In this document: one piece after another, positions 7,562 through 15,923 of the stretch
Layout of the letters: each line of letters opens with the position of its first letter
Numbering within the stretch: position 1 is the first letter of the stretch
Assembly: GCF_025359345.1 (NCBI RefSeq)
Contig: NZ_JANYGQ010000032.1
Span: 186,001 to 250,000, forward strand
Reading direction: 5' to 3'
Length of the DNA: 64,000 nt
Origin: Mucilaginibacter sp.
Lineage (GTDB): Bacteria > Bacteroidota > Bacteroidia > Sphingobacteriales > Sphingobacteriaceae
Made by a program: the position numbers and the translations under genes
Notes under the pieces: generated by a model
Told to the model about the DNA's origin: nothing
Database searches by the model: none
What the model saw: only the letters and a program-made list of their open reading frames with translations

Positions 7562-8917
7562 ATGCATAACGACGAGTTTTACATCGAAAAAGCCAAAAAG
7601 TTATTTGAAATAAATACCGGTTGGGGCGATAGCGGCGAATGGACAAACCAGGATTTCGTAATATTGAGTGAGAAAATACAGGAAAAAACCAATGTAGCAT
7701 TAAGCCATGTAACACTTAAACGTGTTTGGGGGAAAGTGAAATATGAAAGTCTTCCTAATACCCATACTCTTGACACGCTTGTACAGTTTTTAGGTTATGA
7801 AAACTGGCGCAGCTTTAAATCGCAAAACGGAAATGGCGTGGTACCTGCGCAGCCGATAATCCAGCCTGCCGCAATTATTCCGGCGATTGAGGCGAAAATT
7901 CCAGCTACACAAAAAAGGCCAATTGTTGTTAAATTTGCATTATTCGGTGTTTGCGTTATAGCCGTAATTGTGTCGGTGTTTTCTGTTAAGAAAAAGCAGC
8001 CTGTAATTAACAACGGCGATTATAAATTCAGCAGCAGAACGGTGGTAACTGCCGGGCTGCCTAACTCTGTAATTTTTAACTTCGATGCAACCAAATCACC
8101 CTATGATTCGGTTGTGATCCAACAATCGTGGGATAAGCACCGGCAGGATAAGGTATCAAAAAACGACCACCAGCACACCTCAATTTACTATTATCCCGAT
8201 TACTATAAAGCAAGGCTCATTGTAGGCGGAAAATCGGTAAGCGTGCACAAACTATTAATAAGGTCAAACGGCTGGTTGCCGATGGTAACGCAATCGCCGG
8301 TGCCGGTTTATTTTACAAAGGAAGAGGCTATTGTAAACGGTAAAATGACTATGCCGATTGAAAAAATCCAGGCAAAAAATGTAAAGCTGCAGCCTGTTCC
8401 GCTTGATATGCTATATGGTAACGTGCGCGATTTTGGTGAGATATATAGCGATAATTTCACTTTTGAAACTTCCGTTAAAAACGATTACAGGGAAGGGGCG
8501 GCAATATGTCAATTAAGCAAAATCTACATCCTGTGCGAGGGCACGGCTATTTATATTCCTCTATGCAGTAAAGGCTGCATATCCTCGCTCGATTTATTGT
8601 TTACCAATTACTATACGTCAGGAAAGCAAAATGACCTGTCGGTATTCGGGGTTGACTTTAATTCGTTTGTAAAAGTGAAGATTGAAACGGTTGACCGTAA
8701 GGCCAAAATATTTTTGAACGACAAATTGGTTTACAGCATAAACCAGGATATCGTTAAATCAAAAATAATCGGGTTTGATTTTGCCTTCCAGGGCACAGGC
8801 TCGGTTGACTACGTCAAACTAAGCAACGGTAAAGTAAATTACCGGGATGACTTTAACGATACATCAGGAGGAACGCTGACTCAAGATTTAAACGCCAAGA
8901 GTCAAGAATCAAGATAG
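7562..8917 (+). CDS. Membrane-anchored protein with N-terminal HTH-like domain
   Basis: Starts at ATG 7562 (MHNDEFYIEKAK), giving 451 residues; an in-frame TTG at 7499 would add 21 residues read from the tandem repeat and is unlikely. Residues 1-90 contain LSEKIQEKTNVALSHVTLK and TLDTLVQFLGYENWRSF, the pattern of an HTH-like domain found at the front of several Bacteroidota membrane proteins. Residues about 125-147 are one hydrophobic helix. The rest is beta-rich: a PKD-like stretch, then a laminin-G/concanavalin-like part with KVKIETVDRKAKIFLND. Likely topology: N-terminus in the cytoplasm, sensor part in the periplasm. The last residues KSQESR come from a dispersed repeat. Function unknown; DNA binding is inference. 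Confidence 0.6.
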   Translation: MHNDEFYIEKAKKLFEINTGWGDSGEWTNQDFVILSEKIQEKTNVALSHVTLKRVWGKVKYESLPNTHTLDTLVQFLGYENWRSFKSQNGNGVVPAQPIIQPAAIIPAIEAKIPATQKRPIVVKFALFGVCVIAVIVSVFSVKKKQPVINNGDYKFSSRTVVTAGLPNSVIFNFDATKSPYDSVVIQQSWDKHRQDKVSKNDHQHTSIYYYPDYYKARLIVGGKSVSVHKLLIRSNGWLPMVTQSPVPVYFTKEEAIVNGKMTMPIEKIQAKNVKLQPVPLDMLYGNVRDFGEIYSDNFTFETSVKNDYREGAAICQLSKIYILCEGTAIYIPLCSKGCISSLDLLFTNYYTSGKQNDLSVFGVDFNSFVKVKIETVDRKAKIFLNDKLVYSINQDIVKSKIIGFDFAFQGTGSVDYVKLSNGKVNYRDDFNDTSGGTLTQDLNAKSQESR

Positions 8918-8957
8918 GAAAGCGCAACTTAACAATAAGCTAATTCTTGACTCTTGG
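8895..8957. repeat. Perfect 15-bp inverted repeat of the CTTGACTCTTGG family
   Basis: CCAAGAGTCAAGAAT at 8895-8909 and its exact complement ATTCTTGACTCTTGG at 8943-8957. The left arm encodes the last codons of the HTH-like protein, and the right arm lies just beyond the convergent TPR gene end. The same words occur in tandem at 62803-62885 and 63829-63961. It may serve as a terminator hairpin between the two convergent genes. Confidence 0.7.
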
Positions 8958-8973
8958 TTCTTGTTTCTCTTTT

Positions 8974-11106
8974 TTACTTACAAAGTTTTCGTTGTTCTTC
9001 AACCGCTTCTTTCGAGCCAAGTTCAATGGCCTTGGTTAAGTCCTGGCAGCCGCTTTTGTCATTTTCCTGTAGTTTGGCAACTCCGCGGCTAAGCCATACA
9101 TCGTAGTTGCGCGGGTTTAGTTCAATCGCAGTTGCAAAATCTTTTAGGCCGCCGTCATAGTCGCGCAAAAACATTTTGGCTTTTGCCCGTTGTACAAAGT
9201 TTATTTCGTCTTTAGGGCTAAGCTTTATTGCCTGTTTAAAATCGGCATTCATTGCTACGGTATCCTTCATATGCGCTTCGGCCAGGCCGCGGTAGGCATA
9301 AGTTTTAATATTGTCGGGGTTTATCAGTAATACACTGATGTAATCATAAGCTGCACCTTCGTAGTTCTTCTGGATCATTTTTAAATTACCACGATAAAAG
9401 TACGCATCGTCATTATTCTGATCTTTTTCAAGCGCCTTGCTTATGTCGGTAGCAGCGCCATCGTAATCTTTTAACATCATTTTCAGGTTAGCCCTGCCGC
9501 TGTAAGCTTGTGATATAGCGTTCGAGTCAACGGCTATTGCGCGGTCAAAATCAATTAAAGCGCCCCTGGTATCACCTGTGCCGGCCATTGCGGTGCCCCG
9601 TAAAACCAATATTTTGCCGTTTTTGGTATATGGTGTAACTGTTTTGTTAAATAGCAGCAGGGCTTCGTTATACTGCCTGTCGTCAATTAATATTTTACCA
9701 AGCCGCATATAAGCCTGCTGGTTTTTAGGATCAAGCTCAACTTCTTTTTTAAAGTCGGCAATTGCGCCGGGTTTATCGCCCATGCGGCTTTTGGCAATAC
9801 CACGGTTTAAGTAGGCATCGGCATTCGCCGGCGACATATTTATTGCTGTAGTAAAATCGGCAATAGCGCCGGGGTAATCAATCAGCATCATTTTCATCTC
9901 GCCACGACCAAAATAGCCTTCTGTACTTTTTGGATTCAGGCGAATCGCTGAGTCATAATCAGCCAGTGCACCAGTTGTGTCCTGTAAGCCACGTTTTGCC
10001 TTGGCACGGGTTATATAAGCATAACCATCAGGGTTTTTAGCATAATTAACAGCATTGTTTGCGTCGTCAAGCGCGCCGTGGTAATCTTTTTGGTCTATTT
10101 TTAAATCGGCACGGTTTTGAAATGCTTCTGCCAGGTGGGCATCAAGTTCAATGGCCTTGTTATAATCGGCCATAGCAGCATCTTTGTTGTCACTTTTACT
10201 TTCTGATATGCCGCGGTATAAATACAATTCTGGATTTTGTGGGTCAAGCGTTATTGCTTTATTAAAATAGTCGATGGCTGCTTTATTATCCGAGCTATTG
10301 CTGATGGCTTTAGCCAGGTAATAATACAGGTTATGCAGGCCGGGGTTCATCTGGCTTGCTTTTTTGTAATCCTCAATAGCGCCTTTATAATCGCGCAGGT
10401 TTGTTTTTACATTGCCGCGATAAAATACTGCTTCGGCGTTGTTAGGGTTCATCCGCAACGTAGTATTGTAATCGGCAACGGCGCCGTTATAATCCCCGAT
10501 TGTACCTTTTGAATTTGCACGATAGTAGTAAACGTCGGCATTGTTGGGATTGAGCCTTATGGCAACATCGTAATCCTGTATGGCCCCTTTGCTGTCATTT
10601 ATATTTGATTTGGCTACGCCACGGTACTCGTATAACTCAGCATTGTTGGGTGTAAGGTCAATTGCTTTTGTAAAGTCTTCAATGGCACCTACATAGTCGG
10701 CGGAGTTCAAGCGCGCGTTTGCGCGATAGTGGAACATATCGGAATTACGTAAGCCTAAGTCGATAGCTTTGGTATAATCATCAATAGCGCTTTTGTAGGC
10801 TTTAATATTACCGTTAGCATTTGCGCGGTAGTAATAGGCGTTTGCATTGCCTGGATCGATAGTTACAACCTTTGTATAGTCGTTAACTGCGTCGTCATAT
10901 TGCTGGCTGTTACTATATGCATTTCCGCGATACAGGTAAGCTTTTACATTACTGCCGTTCAACTCGATAGCTTTAGTGAACTCAGGAATTGCAGCTTTAT
11001 AGTTTTTTTGTGCCGACAGGTCGTTTGCCATTTTCAGATGCTGATCTGAGGTTTGGGCAAGGGCCAGGTAAGGTATAAATGAAATGATAACTAAAAGTCT
11101 TTTCAT
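8974..11106 (-). CDS. Exported tetratricopeptide repeat protein (about 20 TPRs)
   Basis: A 710-residue protein with a signal peptide (residues 1-17, cut near LALA-Q) followed by an almost unbroken array of 34-residue TPR units from about residue 20 to 700. Units share the pattern YKGAIEDYTKAIxLNPxNAxxYYYRGxAK, ending in a short SGCQDLTKAIELGSKEA segment with Cys residues. TPR arrays form superhelical scaffolds that bind partner proteins; no enzymatic domain is present, so the role is probably protein-protein interaction in the periplasm or outer membrane. The array is regular at the protein level but the DNA copies have diverged, so it does not look freshly expanded. Monocistronic. Confidence 0.85.
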   Translation of the reverse strand: MKRLLVIISFIPYLALAQTSDQHLKMANDLSAQKNYKAAIPEFTKAIELNGSNVKAYLYRGNAYSNSQQYDDAVNDYTKVVTIDPGNANAYYYRANANGNIKAYKSAIDDYTKAIDLGLRNSDMFHYRANARLNSADYVGAIEDFTKAIDLTPNNAELYEYRGVAKSNINDSKGAIQDYDVAIRLNPNNADVYYYRANSKGTIGDYNGAVADYNTTLRMNPNNAEAVFYRGNVKTNLRDYKGAIEDYKKASQMNPGLHNLYYYLAKAISNSSDNKAAIDYFNKAITLDPQNPELYLYRGISESKSDNKDAAMADYNKAIELDAHLAEAFQNRADLKIDQKDYHGALDDANNAVNYAKNPDGYAYITRAKAKRGLQDTTGALADYDSAIRLNPKSTEGYFGRGEMKMMLIDYPGAIADFTTAINMSPANADAYLNRGIAKSRMGDKPGAIADFKKEVELDPKNQQAYMRLGKILIDDRQYNEALLLFNKTVTPYTKNGKILVLRGTAMAGTGDTRGALIDFDRAIAVDSNAISQAYSGRANLKMMLKDYDGAATDISKALEKDQNNDDAYFYRGNLKMIQKNYEGAAYDYISVLLINPDNIKTYAYRGLAEAHMKDTVAMNADFKQAIKLSPKDEINFVQRAKAKMFLRDYDGGLKDFATAIELNPRNYDVWLSRGVAKLQENDKSGCQDLTKAIELGSKEAVEEQRKLCK

Positions 11107-11440
11107 AATTGTGTTACATCAAATTGGCAATAAACAAGCCAAACATGGTTTTTGATTTAGACTGAATGATAAAACGTTTCCTGTATAAGGTATTTTAATG
11201 CCCGTTGGATACTTAAATATCTCCGAAAATTAAACCTACAAGCAAAAATACAACCAAATGTGTAATTTTTGCCCCTGAAATCGTCCGGTGCTGTAATACG
11301 CAAATTGGCTGCAAATGGTTATAGTTTTATGAATAGGGGATTAGTTGCTCACTTTGGGGATTTAAAATCCCTGCTTAATTTTAAATGGTTTAGGTAGATT
11401 GAGGTTGATTTCCTAATTTACCCGCCGAAACCAAACGACT
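11107..11440. other. Intergenic region between divergent TPR and Rieske genes
   Basis: 334 bp, no plausible small gene. On the minus strand TATTTTTG (plus positions 11243-11250) fits the Bacteroidota -7 consensus TAnnTTTG and would give a leader of roughly 130 nt for the TPR gene, but no TTTG is found at the proper -33 distance. Nothing else distinctive. Confidence 0.4.
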
Positions 11441-12529
11441 ATGACCAAATATTTCGTCGACCCGGATATTGCAAAAGCAAAAACATTGCATGCTGATTTC
11501 TACACAGATGGCGACGTTTTTGAGCAATGCAAAGAAAAAATATTTACCCCGTCGTGGCAGTTTATTGGCGATGAAGACCTGGTTAAGGAAAAGGGGGACG
11601 TGCATCCGTTCGTACTTTTGGAAAACTACCTTAATGAGCCCTTATTAATAACCCGTGATAAAAACGGCGACATAAATGTATTATCGAACGTTTGCACGCA
11701 TCGCGGCAACCTGGTGGCCGATAAGGCTTGCAAGTTAAACAACCTACGCTGTCGCTACCATGGGCGGATGTTTAACCTTGATGGCAGTTTTATTTCGATG
11801 CCTGAATTTAAGGAGGTGGAAAATTTTCCGACCGGGGATGACAACCTGCCGAAGCTGAATGTTTTTAAATGGAGCAATTGGTTGTTTACATCGCTTAACG
11901 TTAAATTTCCGCATGATCTATTTTTCCGGGATATGACAGAACGCATTAATTGGATGCCGCTGGAGGATTTTAAATTTGAAACTTCATTATCGCGCGTGTT
12001 TAATGTAAAGGCCAACTGGGCATTATATTGCGAAAATTATCTTGAAGGCTTCCATATACCTTTTGTGCATGCAGGCTTAAATGCTGTTATCGATTTCGGT
12101 GAATATGCTACCGAATTGTTTTTTCCTTATTCCAGTCTTCAATTGGGCCTAGCTAAAACCGATAAGGATTGTTTTCATTTACCCGAATCATCGCCTGATT
12201 ATGGGAAAAATGTGGCGGCCTATTATTTCTGGGTGTTTCCAAATATGATGTTTAATTTTTATCCATGGGGATTATCAGTCAACGTAGTTGAGCCCGTTTC
12301 GGTTGGCGAATGCCGGGTGAAGTTTTTCTCATATGTGTGGGATGCTTCGAAGCTCGACAAAGGAGCGGGGGCAGGGCTGGATAAGGTTGAGCAGGAAGAT
12401 GAAGAAATTGTAGAGAACGTTCAACGGGGCATACGTTCAAGATTTTACCAGCACGGGCGGTACTCGGTAACCCGTGAACAAGGCACCCATCATTTTCACC
12501 GTATACTAGCCGAGTTTATGAATAAGTAA
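11441..12529 (+). CDS. Rieske-type ring-hydroxylating oxygenase, alpha subunit family
   Basis: A 362-residue protein. Residues about 35-125 are a Rieske [2Fe-2S] domain with ligands Cys85-x-His87 and Cys104-x2-His107. The C-terminal half is the non-heme iron domain: NYLEGFHIPFVHAGL around 197-211 gives the family Asn-Glu-His-His signature of the mononuclear iron site. Family members include aromatic-ring dioxygenases and choline/glycine betaine/stachydrine monooxygenases; the sequence alone does not decide the substrate. No small subunit, ferredoxin or reductase gene is next to it, so the electron donor is encoded elsewhere. Its short, single-gene arrangement is more like the quaternary-amine group than like classical two-subunit aromatic systems (inference). 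Confidence 0.8.
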   Translation: MTKYFVDPDIAKAKTLHADFYTDGDVFEQCKEKIFTPSWQFIGDEDLVKEKGDVHPFVLLENYLNEPLLITRDKNGDINVLSNVCTHRGNLVADKACKLNNLRCRYHGRMFNLDGSFISMPEFKEVENFPTGDDNLPKLNVFKWSNWLFTSLNVKFPHDLFFRDMTERINWMPLEDFKFETSLSRVFNVKANWALYCENYLEGFHIPFVHAGLNAVIDFGEYATELFFPYSSLQLGLAKTDKDCFHLPESSPDYGKNVAAYYFWVFPNMMFNFYPWGLSVNVVEPVSVGECRVKFFSYVWDASKLDKGAGAGLDKVEQEDEEIVENVQRGIRSRFYQHGRYSVTREQGTHHFHRILAEFMNK

Positions 12530-12667
12530 TACACGTTTCTGTACTATTTGGTAATATAAATTAATCAATTACTTTATAACAAAAGCCCAATTTACGTGTT
12601 GTAAAACAGCATTGTAAACGCAATGTAATAATGGGTATTAAAATTATGTGTTTAAACATCTATTATT

Positions 12668-12675
12668 TATCTTTG
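12668..12675 (+). promoter_or_regulatory. -7 promoter element upstream of the yceI-like gene
   Basis: TATCTTTG matches the Bacteroidota -7 consensus TAnnTTTG exactly and lies 33 bases before the ATG at 12709, within a strongly AT-rich stretch. The -33 region about 20 bases upstream (around GTGTTTAAAC) is only a poor TTTG match. The A-rich leader AAAAAAATTAAAGTC precedes the start codon. Confidence 0.55.
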
Positions 12676-12708
12676 ACCTATTAAAACAATCATAAAAAAA
12701 TTAAAGTC

Positions 12709-13245
12709 ATGGCAACAATAACAAAATGGTCTATCGACCCAATGCACTCAGAAGTACAGTTTAAAGTAAAACACCTTGTAATATCAACAGTTAGCGGTTT
12801 CTTCAAAAGCTTTGAAGGCTCACTGGAAACAGAAGGGGATGATTTCGAAAATGCAGACATCACTTTCGCATTGAATATCGACAGCATTGATACTAATCAA
12901 ACACAAAGAGACGAGCACTTAAAATCAGCAGAATTTTTTGATGCTGCCCAATATCCACAAATAACTTTCAAATCAACATCGTTTACAAAAACTGATGATG
13001 AAGAATACGAATTGAAAGGCGATCTGACCATTAAAGGCATTACCAAGCCGGTTACGTTGTCTGCAGAATTTGGCGGCTCGACCGATGACTTTTATGGCAA
13101 CACAAAAGCAGGTTTTGAAGTAACCGGCAAAATCAACCGTAAAGAATTTGGTTTAACCTGGGATGGCATTACCGAAGCGGGATCAATTGTGGTAGGCGAG
13201 GATATTAAGCTGTTGATTAACGTACAGTTTGCAAAACAGAAATAA
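12709..13245 (+). CDS. YceI family protein (cytoplasmic form)
   Basis: A 178-residue lipocalin-like beta-barrel protein. It begins ATITKWSIDPMHSEVQFKVKHLVISTVSGFFKSFEG, the N-terminal signature of YceI proteins, and continues with SAEFFDAAQYPQITFKSTSF and GDLTIKGITKPVTL, which are the next conserved blocks. YceI proteins bind isoprenoid or fatty-acid-type ligands in a hydrophobic cavity. Unlike E. coli YceI this copy has no signal peptide, so it should remain in the cytoplasm, as is usual for the Bacteroidota short form. A good -7 element lies upstream and a strong terminator just downstream, indicating a single-gene transcript, probably highly expressed. Confidence 0.85.
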   Translation: MATITKWSIDPMHSEVQFKVKHLVISTVSGFFKSFEGSLETEGDDFENADITFALNIDSIDTNQTQRDEHLKSAEFFDAAQYPQITFKSTSFTKTDDEEYELKGDLTIKGITKPVTLSAEFGGSTDDFYGNTKAGFEVTGKINRKEFGLTWDGITEAGSIVVGEDIKLLINVQFAKQK

Positions 13246-13296
13246 GTTGTATTGAGTTGAGCGGGCTTGATTAATTTGATTAGTTCAGGCCTTTAT

Positions 13297-13338
13297 AAAA
13301 AAGCCATTTGTTAACGCGAATGGCTTTTGCTTTTCTAT
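13297..13338 (+). terminator. Intrinsic terminator of the yceI-like gene
   Basis: Arms AAAAGCCATT (ending 13307) and AATGGCTTTT (13319-13328) form a perfect 10-bp stem with a short loop, followed by GCTTTTC. It lies about 50 bases after the yceI stop codon. Confidence 0.75.
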
Positions 13339-13345
13339 TGGAAAT

Positions 13346-13444
13346 TTAACCACAGAGATGCAGAGGTGGCACAGAGAGCACAAAAAAAATCATTATAAAG
13401 GCTCGGAGATCTCGGTGTTTTTTTCTAAGCGTCTTTGTGGTTAA
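13346..13444. repeat. Imperfect inverted repeat, CCACAGAG/CTTTGTGG type
   Basis: TTAACCACAGAGATGC at 13346-13361 pairs with GCGTCTTTGTGGTTAA at 13429-13444 with two mismatches, enclosing a GCACAGAGAGCAC segment. This is the form of a repeat I know from many Bacteroidota intergenic regions. Only one copy is in the window. Confidence 0.55.
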
Positions 13445-13517
13445 AAATCGCCGATGCTGAATTTATCGCTCGCTATCATTTATTAATGATTACTTTAGTG
13501 AAGCAATAATTAACCGG

Positions 13518-14312
13518 ATGAAATACAGCTTTTTAGTCTTATTATCGTTAATAGTTCTTGGGTGCAAACAGCAAGCTCAAAAAAATGAATCGCCACAGAT
13601 CGCCGCTGGCGCGGTCGACACTAACTTTATTAAATATGAGCATAAGCTCGACAGCATCGGCAAGGACAGTATTAATATCAGTGCCGACCCTGAAATGCCG
13701 ATATTTTATAAAACTTCGGAATTAAAAGATTTTATCAGACACCGGCCAGAGCTTATCAGTGAATATACTGAAGAGCCCTCAATTGAATATGCTAGGAAAA
13801 GGTTAAGCCCCGACGAGCTTGACGAGCGTGCGGGCAAGACAGAACCCGATTATTCATTCAGCAGCGAGGTAGGGCAGGATGATTATTACAGTTTATATGC
13901 CTATTTCCTGAGATTTAGAAACGGTGACAAACCTTTTGCAACGCAACGGATTAAGCTGATAAAACTCTACGGAAATATCAATTCGATATTCGAAAAACTT
14001 AACGGCGGTACTTATTTTGGCCACCAGGAAACCAGGATATTGGGCGATGCTGAATACGCGGTATCATTGTACCCGAAAAATAAAGACGATTATTATGTAA
14101 AAACGTATAATATTGCAGCGCAAAAACGACTTTATATTGGTGCGCTAAAGCAACGAATTGATGATGAGTTAAGCGCTAATACCGATATCCCTGGAAAAGA
14201 TAAGCCTGCCACAAAAGTCCGTTTGTATAAAACAGTAAATGATATTGACGGTTTAATAACGGAATACTTTTATTTAACAATGGCACAGCAGTTTCAGCAT
14301 ACAAATTATTAG
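13518..14312 (+). CDS. Hypothetical lipoprotein
   Basis: 264 residues. The first 15 residues are a lipoprotein signal with lipobox VLGC, so Cys16 should be lipidated. The mature part is hydrophilic and mostly helical by eye, with many Asp/Glu/Lys and the segment SPDELDERAGKTEPDYSFSSEVGQDDYYSLYAYFLRF around 100-135. I do not recognise a family. It stands alone between two repeats, so context offers no role. Codon use looks like that of its neighbours and the frame is intact, so I take it as a real gene of unknown function, probably in the periplasm or at the inner side of the outer membrane. Confidence 0.6.
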   Translation: MKYSFLVLLSLIVLGCKQQAQKNESPQIAAGAVDTNFIKYEHKLDSIGKDSINISADPEMPIFYKTSELKDFIRHRPELISEYTEEPSIEYARKRLSPDELDERAGKTEPDYSFSSEVGQDDYYSLYAYFLRFRNGDKPFATQRIKLIKLYGNINSIFEKLNGGTYFGHQETRILGDAEYAVSLYPKNKDDYYVKTYNIAAQKRLYIGALKQRIDDELSANTDIPGKDKPATKVRLYKTVNDIDGLITEYFYLTMAQQFQHTNY

Positions 14313-14320
14313 AAGTATCC

Positions 14321-14405
14321 GAACCTGGATTAAACAGATTAATGGATTTATCGGATACAGGCCATAAAAATCCTGTGAGTCAAATAATCTGTTTAATCCA
14401 GGTTC
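14321..14405. repeat. Perfect 21-bp inverted repeat (GGATTAAACAG type)
   Basis: The left arm 14321-14341 begins GAACCTGGATTAAACAG and its exact complement occupies 14385-14405. The 43-bp centre has a second partial symmetry (ATACAGG and TCCTGTG). It is followed by AAATCCGAAATC (14413-14424), a word that also appears inside prmC. This looks like a small non-autonomous element or REP-like unit; it also could form a terminator-like hairpin on either strand. Confidence 0.75.
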
Positions 14406-14430
14406 AGAAAATTAAATCCGAAATCAAAAC

Positions 14431-15051
14431 ATGCTCATAAAAATATACCCTGAAAACCCCAACCCGAAAGCCATTGAACAAGTGGTGGAAGTGCTGCGCA
14501 AAGGCGGGCTGATAATTTACCCTACTGACACGGTTTACGGCCTGGGCTGCGATATAACCAACCACCGGGCTATCGAGGCTATCTGTAAAATAAGGAACAT
14601 CAAGCCCGAGAAGGCCAACTTCTCGTTTATTTGCTACGATTTAAGCCACATATCCGATTATATTAAGCCAATTGATAACCATACCTTCCGCGTGCTTAAA
14701 AAAGCCCTGCCGGGGCCGTTTACGTTTATCTTTAATGCTAACCATAATGTGCCTAAGCTGCTAAGCTCTAACAAAAAAACAGTGGGTATCAGGGTGCCGG
14801 CTAATGACATTGCCCGCGAAATTGTAAAACAACTAGGCAACCCAATCCTGTCAACATCAATAAAAGACGACGACGAGATAATTGAATACTCCACCGACCC
14901 GGAATTAATCCACGAAAAGTATGATGATTTGGTTGACCTGGTAATTGATGGCGGCTATGGTGAAAATATTCCCTCAACTGTAGTTGATTGCACCAGTGGC
15001 GACTTTGAGGTTATTCGTGAAGGTAAGGGGGACTTGGAATTATATTTGTAA
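14431..15051 (+). CDS. YrdC/Sua5 domain protein, threonylcarbamoyl-AMP synthase family (YciO-like)
   Basis: A 206-residue single YrdC domain: GGLIIYPTDTVYGLGCDI at 25-42 is the nucleotide-binding start of the fold, ALPGPFTFIF and VGIRVPAND follow, and NIPSTVVDC closes the domain. The fold binds ATP and long RNA and in TsaC/Sua5 makes threonylcarbamoyl-AMP for tRNA t6A. The IRNIKPEKANFSFIC segment resembles the YciO subgroup rather than canonical TsaC, and YciO proteins may be far less active in t6A synthesis. So the family is safe but the exact role is open. It is a single gene between repeats, tail to tail with the trp operon. Confidence 0.75.
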   Translation: MLIKIYPENPNPKAIEQVVEVLRKGGLIIYPTDTVYGLGCDITNHRAIEAICKIRNIKPEKANFSFICYDLSHISDYIKPIDNHTFRVLKKALPGPFTFIFNANHNVPKLLSSNKKTVGIRVPANDIAREIVKQLGNPILSTSIKDDDEIIEYSTDPELIHEKYDDLVDLVIDGGYGENIPSTVVDCTSGDFEVIREGKGDLELYL

Positions 15052-15143
15052 AGACGGAATATTTTTCGTCTCGAAACGATATCGTGGACGAACGGCATTG
15101 TTTGTTACCTATGTGCGGGAGGCGTAAAATATTGCGTCTCTAC
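15046..15143. repeat. Dispersed palindromic repeat, AAAATATTGCGTCTCTAC type
   Basis: The gap between the convergent YrdC gene and trpA ends in GCGTAAAATATTGCGTCTCTAC-like sequence at 15121-15143, a copy of the repeat found at 21200-21222 and 28888-28910. A degenerate opposite piece, GACGGAATATTTTTCGTCTC, lies at 15054-15073. Together they could fold as a large hairpin. Confidence 0.65.
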
Positions 15144-15149
15144 GGGAAA

Positions 15150-15920
15150 TTACGGCCTAATCCCTTTTACAAACTCGTCAATCTTTTCCAAATACCCTTT
15201 CGTCCCCAAAAGCTTCACAAACGCACTGCCCACAATCGCTCCGGCAGCATATTCGCATGCTTTACTGAACGATTTGTTATCTGATATACCAAACCCAATT
15301 ATCTCAGGGTTTTTCAACTGCATGGCTTTAATTCGTTTGTAATAATCCTCGATATTAACCGATACCTGTAAATTACCGCCTGTAATAGATGAAGAGGAAA
15401 GCAGGTAGATAAAACTGTTACTCAACTCATCAATCTTGCGGATGCGATCTTCGGAAGTTTGCGGGGTTACCAGGAAGATGTTGCTTAGGCCATTGGCTTT
15501 AAAATAACCGGCGTACAAGGTTTCATATTCATACATGGGCAAATCAGGCACAATAACACCATCAACGCCAACCTCGGCTGCTTTTTTGCAGAAACGTTCC
15601 ACGCCGTATTGTATCATCGGATTGGCGTAGCCCATCAGCAGGATTGGGATAGTAACCCGTTTACGCAAATCAGCCAGCTGGTCAAACAACAGGTTTAGCG
15701 TCATGCCATTTTCCAGCGCTTTTTCAGAACTGTGCTGGATGGTTGGGCCGTCGGCCACAGGGTCGGAGTAGGGGAAGCCAACTTCCAGGAAATCAACCCC
15801 GGCTTTTTCCAAAGCTTCGGCAATATCAAGCGTGGTATTAATTTCCGGGTAGCCGGCGGTATAGTATATGGACAACAGGTTATCCTTTTTGGTTGAGAAT
15901 AGTTTATTAAGACGGTTCAT
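15150..15920 (-). CDS. trpA: Tryptophan synthase alpha chain
   Basis: With the start at ATG 15920 (MNRLNKLFSTKKDN) the protein has 256 residues, normal for TrpA. FLEVGFPYSDPVADGPTIQ carries the catalytic Glu and the loop-2 Asp, and the SSSITGG and GFGISD segments bind the phosphate of indole-glycerol phosphate. It releases indole for TrpB. An in-frame ATG at 15992 would add 24 residues (VYGLSTKYNSS...), but these are simply translated from a dispersed TAGTCCATAG repeat and should be left out. It is last in the trpDFBA run, separated from trpB by 147 bp that consist mostly of that repeat, so its co-transcription crosses a repeat-rich spacer. Confidence 0.93.
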   Translation of the reverse strand: MNRLNKLFSTKKDNLLSIYYTAGYPEINTTLDIAEALEKAGVDFLEVGFPYSDPVADGPTIQHSSEKALENGMTLNLLFDQLADLRKRVTIPILLMGYANPMIQYGVERFCKKAAEVGVDGVIVPDLPMYEYETLYAGYFKANGLSNIFLVTPQTSEDRIRKIDELSNSFIYLLSSSSITGGNLQVSVNIEDYYKRIKAMQLKNPEIIGFGISDNKSFSKACEYAAGAIVGSAFVKLLGTKGYLEKIDEFVKGIRP

Positions 15921-15923
15921 GTT

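Noticed and set aside
8974..11106. Recently expanded DNA tandem repeat in the TPR gene
   Set aside because: The protein units are regular but the DNA of the units has diverged strongly, so it is an old protein repeat and not an unstable DNA array.
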